From Dechloromonas sp. (GTDB lineage: Bacteria; Pseudomonadota; Gammaproteobacteria; Burkholderiales; Rhodocyclaceae), in assembly GCA_017302355.1 (NCBI GenBank), contig JAFLDQ010000183.1:1-6279 (forward strand): a stretch of 6,279 bases of DNA, given 5' to 3'. How positions within the stretch are numbered: the first letter of the stretch is position 1; each line of letters begins with the position of its first letter. This document shows, one piece after another, positions 5,816 through 6,279 of this stretch. A program made the position numbers and the translations under genes. Below the pieces are notes generated by a model. That model was not told the DNA's origin and did no database searches. It was given only the letters and a program-made list of their open reading frames with translations.

Positions 5816-6210
5816 CCCGGCAAAGCCGACATCAGGCCCAAATACTCGACGAAGGGGTCGAAATCGCGGTCGCTGTAGAGCAGGGCGTAGCCATGTTCGA
5901 TACAGCTCGTGGCGATCAGGGTGTCGATGGTCTTTCTCACCGCCACCCCCAGTTCCCGCAACTGGCGGTAATTGCGCGCCGCCTGCAAGGCCACATCGCC
6001 GCCGACCAGGGGAACGACCGGCAGTGCGCCCAACAGGCTGCGCGCCTGGTTGAAATCGCGATCGCTGGCGAACCCCTGAAGTACTTCCGTGAGAACCAGA
6101 TCGCCGATCAGCAACAGTTCGCCGGACAGCAAGCGGTCGAGACAATCCGTCCGCGGTGTCGCGGCACCGCGAAAATAATCGATCCAGACACTCGAATCGA
6201 CCAGGATCAT
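5809..6210 (-). CDS. vapC: VapC-family toxin (PIN-domain ribonuclease)
   Basis: The product is 133 residues, usual for VapC. The PIN-domain acidic residues are in place: MILVDSSVWIDYF (D5), VLTEVLQGF (E42), KTIDTLIATSC (D96) and YSDRDFDPF (D114/D116). They would coordinate Mg2+ for RNA cleavage; known VapC targets are mainly tRNAs or 23S rRNA, and the target here cannot be read from sequence. ATG 6210-6208 overlaps the vapB stop as ATGA, so toxin translation is coupled to the antitoxin. The gene points towards the NYN fragment, and the two stops share the 7 bases TCAATGA (5809-5815). It appears intact. GC content is high, like the IS genes and unlike the NYN gene. Confidence 0.95.
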   Translation of the reverse strand: MILVDSSVWIDYFRGAATPRTDCLDRLLSGELLLIGDLVLTEVLQGFASDRDFNQARSLLGALPVVPLVGGDVALQAARNYRQLRELGVAVRKTIDTLIATSCIEHGYALLYSDRDFDPFVEYLGLMSALPGH

Positions 6211-6279
6211 CGATCCCGCCGCATGGCGTCCAGATCACCCTGCCAGTCGAGCCGACCGCGAAATTTACGGATTTCCTCC
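6207..6279 (-). CDS. vapB: VapB-type antitoxin, C-terminal end only (runs off the window)
   Basis: On the minus strand from the right edge, 23 codons read EEIRKFRGRLDWQGDLDAMR followed by RDR and TGA at 6209-6207. The FRG-L-W-GDL-MR pattern is the C-terminal toxin-binding tail of DUF2191-type VapB antitoxins that pair with this class of VapC. The N-terminal DNA-binding part lies outside the window. The stop overlaps the vapC start codon. Confidence 0.85.
   Translation of the reverse strand, partial: EEIRKFRGRLDWQGDLDAMRRDR

Overview
The window looks like an accessory, insertion-sequence-scarred segment of a GC-rich proteobacterial chromosome or large plasmid. A beta- or gammaproteobacterium is my guess, from codon use, the HigBA/VapBC/IS66/ISL3 content and a dispersed repeat beginning TTCGACAGGC near position 540. 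No housekeeping gene is present to fix the taxon.

Layout, left to right. (1) 1-478: the C-terminal end of a UvrD-like superfamily 1 helicase; its frame is open to the left edge and crosses an AT-rich stretch. (2) 479-648: intergenic, with the dispersed repeat and then two near-identical 15-bp palindromes overlapping a promoter. (3) 649-1230: a complete type II toxin-antitoxin pair, higB then higA. (4) 1256-1808: a small unrecognised gene followed by the first 86 codons of a DUF6036-type nucleotidyltransferase, cut off by an insertion sequence. (5) about 1808-3840: remnant of an IS66-family element on the minus strand, with tnpC frameshifted by one base, tnpB intact and only the last 13 codons of tnpA left. 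(6) 3841-5247: a complete ISL3-family element of 1407 bp with 25-bp terminal inverted repeats (one mismatch) and an intact transposase. (7) 5248-5815: the C-terminal part of a NYN-domain ribonuclease-like protein with an OST-HTH/LOTUS domain, markedly less GC-rich than its surroundings, beheaded exactly at the ISL3 end. (8) 5809-6279: vapC and the tail of vapB on the minus strand, overlapping the NYN gene tail to tail.

How it fits together. Two toxin-antitoxin modules appear intact (vapB runs off the edge). Around them are broken helicase, nucleotidyltransferase and NYN genes, as expected where defence and addiction genes turn over by IS activity. The ISL3 copy has no 8-bp target duplication and joins half of an IS66 tnpA to half of a NYN gene. 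I infer that it is the scar of a deletion or rearrangement, probably recombination between two ISL3 copies or an IS-adjacent deletion. I found no convincing new multi-gene system. The least explained intact gene is the 96-codon ORF at 1256-1546, which directly precedes the nucleotidyltransferase fragment.
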